A stretch of DNA of 64,000 bases from Chlorops oryzae (Eukaryota > Arthropoda > Insecta > Diptera > Chloropidae). Under the pieces are notes generated by a model, which saw only the letters and a list, made by a program, of their open reading frames with translations, ran no database searches and was not told the origin of the DNA. The translations under genes were made by a program, and so were the position numbers. Location: positions 28,415,105 through 28,479,104 of the forward strand of contig CM035807.1 in assembly GCA_020466095.1 (NCBI GenBank), read 5' to 3'. This document shows positions 60,026-64,000 of this stretch, piece after piece (position 1 is the stretch's first letter; every line of letters begins with the position of its first letter).

Positions 60026-60027
60026 CA

Positions 60028-60430
60028 TCAGAGGTCCTCGGCCCTGGCAGCTTCGGAATCCCATTTTAATTCCATCCATCCATCAGACTTCCTCGTTATC
60101 TGCAACCATGTATTCTTAGTGTGTAGCCCTTCTTTTACCAAACTCTCCACATGTGCTCTCAGGTCGTGTCCATACCAGCGTAGCCCTGTTTCCAACGTGT
60201 TCCCAATAATCGGAACAACTCCATAACGGCTACGAATGTCCACGTTTTGAACCTGATCAAGACCAGTCAGTCCGGATATTCAGTGCTTCCATAAAATTAA
60301 ATCTTCTTTATGCTACTTTCGTTAAGGGTAGACACTCAGACTATGAAGAGCGACAGCCCTAATGACTCTGTGGTAAGTTTTGGATTTTAAGCGGTCGCTT
60401 ATATTTTTAGCGCCGCACATAACTCCAGTC
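60028..60430 (-). pseudogene. 3' fragment of an RTE-like non-LTR retrotransposon ORF2
   Basis: The minus strand reads TGVMCGAKNISDRLKSKTYHR, then a broken stretch with MEALNIRTD, then DIRSRYGVVPI and LRWYGHDLRAHVESLVKEGL. This is the order of the post-RT region of RTE-type and related elements (..R.K.K.Y...V.P..LYG.E.W.., ..DIR.R.GV.PI.., LRW.GHV.R). Stops and frameshifts separate the parts. RT core and endonuclease are missing. Confidence 0.7.
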
Positions 60431-60434
60431 ATTG

Positions 60435-61000
60435 AAGGCGACTTAAGCCAAAAGCAATAAAGCCGACCCGGCAACGCCCTTTCAACAAAGTTCGGAGAAA
60501 TTTATTGTAAATATAAATGTTGTATACATTTTCAGTAATTTATATAATATATATTACCACCATATTATGCTGACATTATTTTTATAAAATTTAACATAAA
60601 ATTTGAAAGCGCAATTTCTTATTTTAATCAATGAAAATAAAATAAACAAAACGTATGCTCATTCGATGTGTTTTTATGTTTTGAATATTTTCTGGAATTC
60701 CTACGCCAATTCAAATCAAGCATAATTATATTTCGTTAAACATCAAAAAACATATGAGAATATCACATTACTATCTAACTTTATTCAAAGTAAAAATTTT
60801 TATAATTGGACAACAGAATTTATTGAAATTCAACACCTGAAGCAATGCATTTGAATATTCAAAATGGATTTTAATGATGTTAAGTTATAGATTTTATAAA
60901 AAGCGAACAGCTCTTAAAAGCCTGGCTGAAGATGTTAATATTTGTTGCACTCGCTCGTCCTACATGCCGTATGAGTGATATTTCGAACATTTGCACCGCA
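60435..61000. other. Gene-free stretch
   Basis: AT-rich; nothing recognised. Confidence 0.45.
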
Positions 61001-61004
61001 TACG

Positions 61005-61490
61005 CACGTTTACCGCAGCATATCAATACTGAGAGCATTTATGTGCACTTGCATTTTTTTGAATATGACACTGTTGCGCCATCCGATTTGATTTTTTTTT
61101 TTTAATGAAAATAAATACTAGGGGGTATATTTAAAAAAAAAAATTATTGAGCGGCGCAAAACTGGGAATACACTGAAAACAATAGTTAAAATGTTCTTTT
61201 TAGTTTTGTGGAAAAAATTTTCTCAGTGTAAAAATTAAATTTTTTTTTTTAGTTTCCTTGCTTTATTATCTAACAGATTTTTTTTATATCATTTTTATGT
61301 ATCAATTGGGTGCTGAGATATTCAATTTTGAAAAACGGCTTACCAAAATAAGATTTTCTAGGATACTTCAAGGGCAATAAGTGGTCTCCACCGTGTTTTT
61401 AGATGGCACCAAAAATCAACAAAATTGAAAAAATCCTTAAATGATGCCGCATACTTTTTTTCAACCGGCCAGACTCTTTCCCACAGTCGG
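61005..61490 (+). repeat. ~500-bp dispersed repeat R2, copy 2
   Basis: Diverged copy of 34880-35400 in the same orientation; see there for shared words. Confidence 0.6.
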
Positions 61491-61929
61491 AAATATTTTA
61501 AATATTTCTAAGCATAATTTTGGGAGCTGAATTTAAATTAAAGATAAAACAAAAAATACTTAACAAACTTAAGAGTAATACATATAAATTGGGGCGTCGT
61601 TGTTGTCGTACTAGCTGCTGCTTGTTTTGTGCAGTTCGAATGCAGCTATCAATTCTGCTATAATTGTGGACTCTGCCATTCCAGAGTGGTACAGGGAGCC
61701 TTAAAAGGCGGGCGAGCAATATGTGTATTTAAGGTCTTATACTTTGTATTTGTCCAACTAGGTACTTGCGAGTTTTTTGATATCACACTGACGTCAAACT
61801 CCCACCAAATAATGACATAGCTGCGTTAAGGTATACTAAGTTGTGATACCGTTACCACCGTCCAACCTTCTCACTAATGCTCTCGACCGGTGTAAATAAT
61901 ATATTTTGTTTACGTAGCACACCGCGTCA

Positions 61930-63981
61930 CACAGTGGGGCCGCTCCATATATTTTTTGGAAAAAATAGAAGGAGTGGTCGTAGAGTTTGAAATTTTGCAC
62001 AAACACTTCTGTAGGCTAAATTAAGATATTTTGAAAAAGTATTGGAAATCCGCCCACTGCCACGCCCACCTCCCATATAAGTGCACAAGTCAAAACTTTT
62101 GTTTCCGGACTTAGGGACTTAAATTTCGGGACACTTCATTAATTGAGATTCTCCGGGTCATTAAAAAAAAGCTAAAATTATTGGGGCTGCCAACGGACCT
62201 AAACATTTGAAGTTTTTGTTTTTGAAACGTTTCACATCGAAAATTGGAATTTTATATTTTTTTATTTCCTATCTAGCATTATATAGGAATTTTCATATAA
62301 ATTAAAGAATTGGTTAATTTATTTTCAAAAGCTTACAACATATCAGTTGTCTCCATTCAAAAGAAGATATATACCCTAAACAATAGCCTGTCCGCGAACG
62401 ATATTTAGGCCTTCGAAAATCACCGAAAATATCAAAATCACTAAATGCATTCCGCTTTTCTAGTAAACGCATTTCCAAGTTGAAAGTGTGTCAATAGTAA
62501 AGATATTTGGATGATTTAAATGTAAGTTAAAAAAAATTTTACAATTGAAAGTGTCATTAAATTGGGGTCGTTACTGCCTACATGTATTCGTAAATCAAGA
62601 TTAATAATGTTTCATTTATAAATCGTTCCATGTTATTTAGATTCATCGATGAAGGACCTAAAAGTATGCCGCCAATTTTTTTAGTCTTATTGAGCATTTG
62701 TATTGCAAAGTATTGCTGTGACTTTTGAAATTCAAATCGATGTTAACTTCCACAAAAGGTATTATGTTAGAAGGTGATATTATTTGCTTAGATTACAAAG
62801 TATAGATTCGTCACCTTTCATATTTACGTATATATAAGAGTGTGCTAAGCAACGGCAAAGCATCATAAAGTTTTTTTCCAACAAAAAATGAGAAGTTGAT
62901 ATTTTTTACTCTAATTTATGGCAAAATGTAATAATATTCTACTTTTTCAATTAAATAAAAATTTTTTTTTACATGAAAGAGTAATTTTGTATATCGTCAT
63001 TTCCCCCACCCCAAAAAAATAAAACAAAGGTTCAACTAGGCTTTGGGATTTTAGACATAAAAAATGTTCTCTATTTAAACAAAAAACAAATTTAAGGGGC
63101 ACCTCCTTGGTCTAGATTTTTTGAAAATTGATTTTTTTTTTTTTTTTATATTTCGGAAGATATAGACTTTTAAAGAATATGCTGAGCAATTTAGTTTTCG
63201 TGAAGATATTGACAATACTTGTTTTGCTACAGCCTTTTTAGAAGGTGGAGACCAGCAAGCCAGCGCGCTTGATCAATAGCAACTTTGAAACGCGAAATTA
63301 TCTCAAAACCATTCTTTTTGACCTGGTGTGAATGAAACAAAATAAACATCGAACCGATTTGATCTGGAAATTTTTATATGTTATTACATAAATTCATCAA
63401 ATGGCTATTGCCCGATACTAGAATCGAAATATTTTATTTCAAGAACTTCATATTTTATTCATCAAACAAAAATGGTCAAATAGCAATTGTGGTGAAGTTT
63501 TTGACTGGTTTCAAATAAAAAATTGCGCCATTTTGTTCAATTAATAAACAATTTTTTTTATTCTAGTTCCATGCCATAGCTCGCATTTCATTCTGATTAA
63601 TAAGATAAGAATATTTTTTTTCCAAAAAAAAAAAAAGAATTGCAACAACATTTTTTATATTTATTGTCATAAATGAATATAATATACTCTTTGTCATACT
63701 TATGAAAATCGTTTTTAATAATTATGGCTTAATACCAAAAGAAAAATCATAGAAAATACCCTAAATTTTCGTGCTCTAGACCAGAAGGTCCCCTTAACAT
63801 GAAACTTATTGAATAACATTCCCTTGACTTTTGTTAGTTTTTTTTGGTAAACAAATTCAATTTCCATAAAAAAGAATGTCGAATTCCTCATAACCAAACA
63901 TTTGTTTACAAAAGTGAATCATTAAAATTTTGAAATTCAAAAGTTGAAAAACCCTATTTTTTCCACCGATGCCCCACTGTG
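61930..63981. mobile_element. Transib-like element with 23-RSS and 12-RSS type ends, 2052 bp
   Basis: Ends are CACAGTGGGGC / GCCCCACTGTG with CGTCA directly on both sides (61925-61929, 63982-63986). A 5-bp target duplication and CACAGTG-type ends are hallmarks of the Transib superfamily, relative of RAG1. Reading inward: left heptamer 61930-61936, 23-bp spacer, AAAAAATAG at 61960-61968; right heptamer 63981-63975, 12-bp spacer, the same AAAAAATAG at 63962-63954. No transposase is visible; reading frames inside are short and featureless, so this is a non-autonomous or decayed copy. Confidence 0.82.
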
Positions 63982-64000
63982 CGTCATTCGCTGGCGTCAT

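Noticed and set aside
1..64000. CRISPR arrays, operons, phage or plasmid features
   Set aside because: None seen; introns, MITEs and SINEs show that this is eukaryotic chromosomal DNA.

Overview
This is AT-rich, repeat-dense nuclear DNA of an animal, most likely a dipteran fly. The grounds are short introns (57 to 91 bp) with GT..AG borders and T-rich acceptors, TATA boxes followed by TCA-type initiators, small Tyr/Gly-rich secreted proteins of a kind common in flies, and a mariner element extremely similar to Himar1 of the horn fly. I cannot name the species or family.

Genes are few. (1) Positions 9770 to 5519, minus strand: a complete nine-exon gene for a 727-residue protein with degenerate EF-hands. 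I built it by matching splice sites and reading phase at all eight introns. (2) 35901 to 35557, minus, and (3) 52467 to 52937, plus: two single-exon genes for secreted Tyr/Gly-rich precursors. They share one plan: signal peptide, acidic propeptide, R-x-x-R cleavage site, a mature chain starting with Gln and ending in aromatic-aromatic-Gly. Each has a TATA box. (4) 44935 to 43866, minus: a candidate two-exon gene for a 66-residue single-pass membrane microprotein, inside a tandemly duplicated locus with decayed copies on either side. (5) 15930 to 16162, plus: a possible non-coding first exon.

Most of the rest is mobile DNA. At 1.8 to 3.2 kb a hAT MITE sits inside a pogo-like MITE that sits inside a second pogo-like MITE, each with its own target duplication. 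At 10.35 to 12.23 kb a terminal-repeat element encloses a Tc1/mariner-superfamily remnant with long inverted repeats. An irritans-type mariner with two frameshifts fills 14046 to 15338. A hAT MITE with a perfect 8-bp duplication is at 17149 to 17311. A 5'-truncated LINE lies at 36.95 to 38.5 kb and an RTE-like remnant near 60.2 kb. A tRNA-derived SINE family has two copies near 56.5 and 57.7 kb. At 61930 to 63981 a 2052-bp Transib-like element has ends that read as 23-RSS and 12-RSS: heptamer CACAGTG, spacers of exactly 23 and 12 bp, and the same nonamer AAAAAATAG at both ends.

From about 23607 to 34181 nearly every base is part of a homopolymer run. I read this as a sequencing or assembly artefact and annotate no genes in it.
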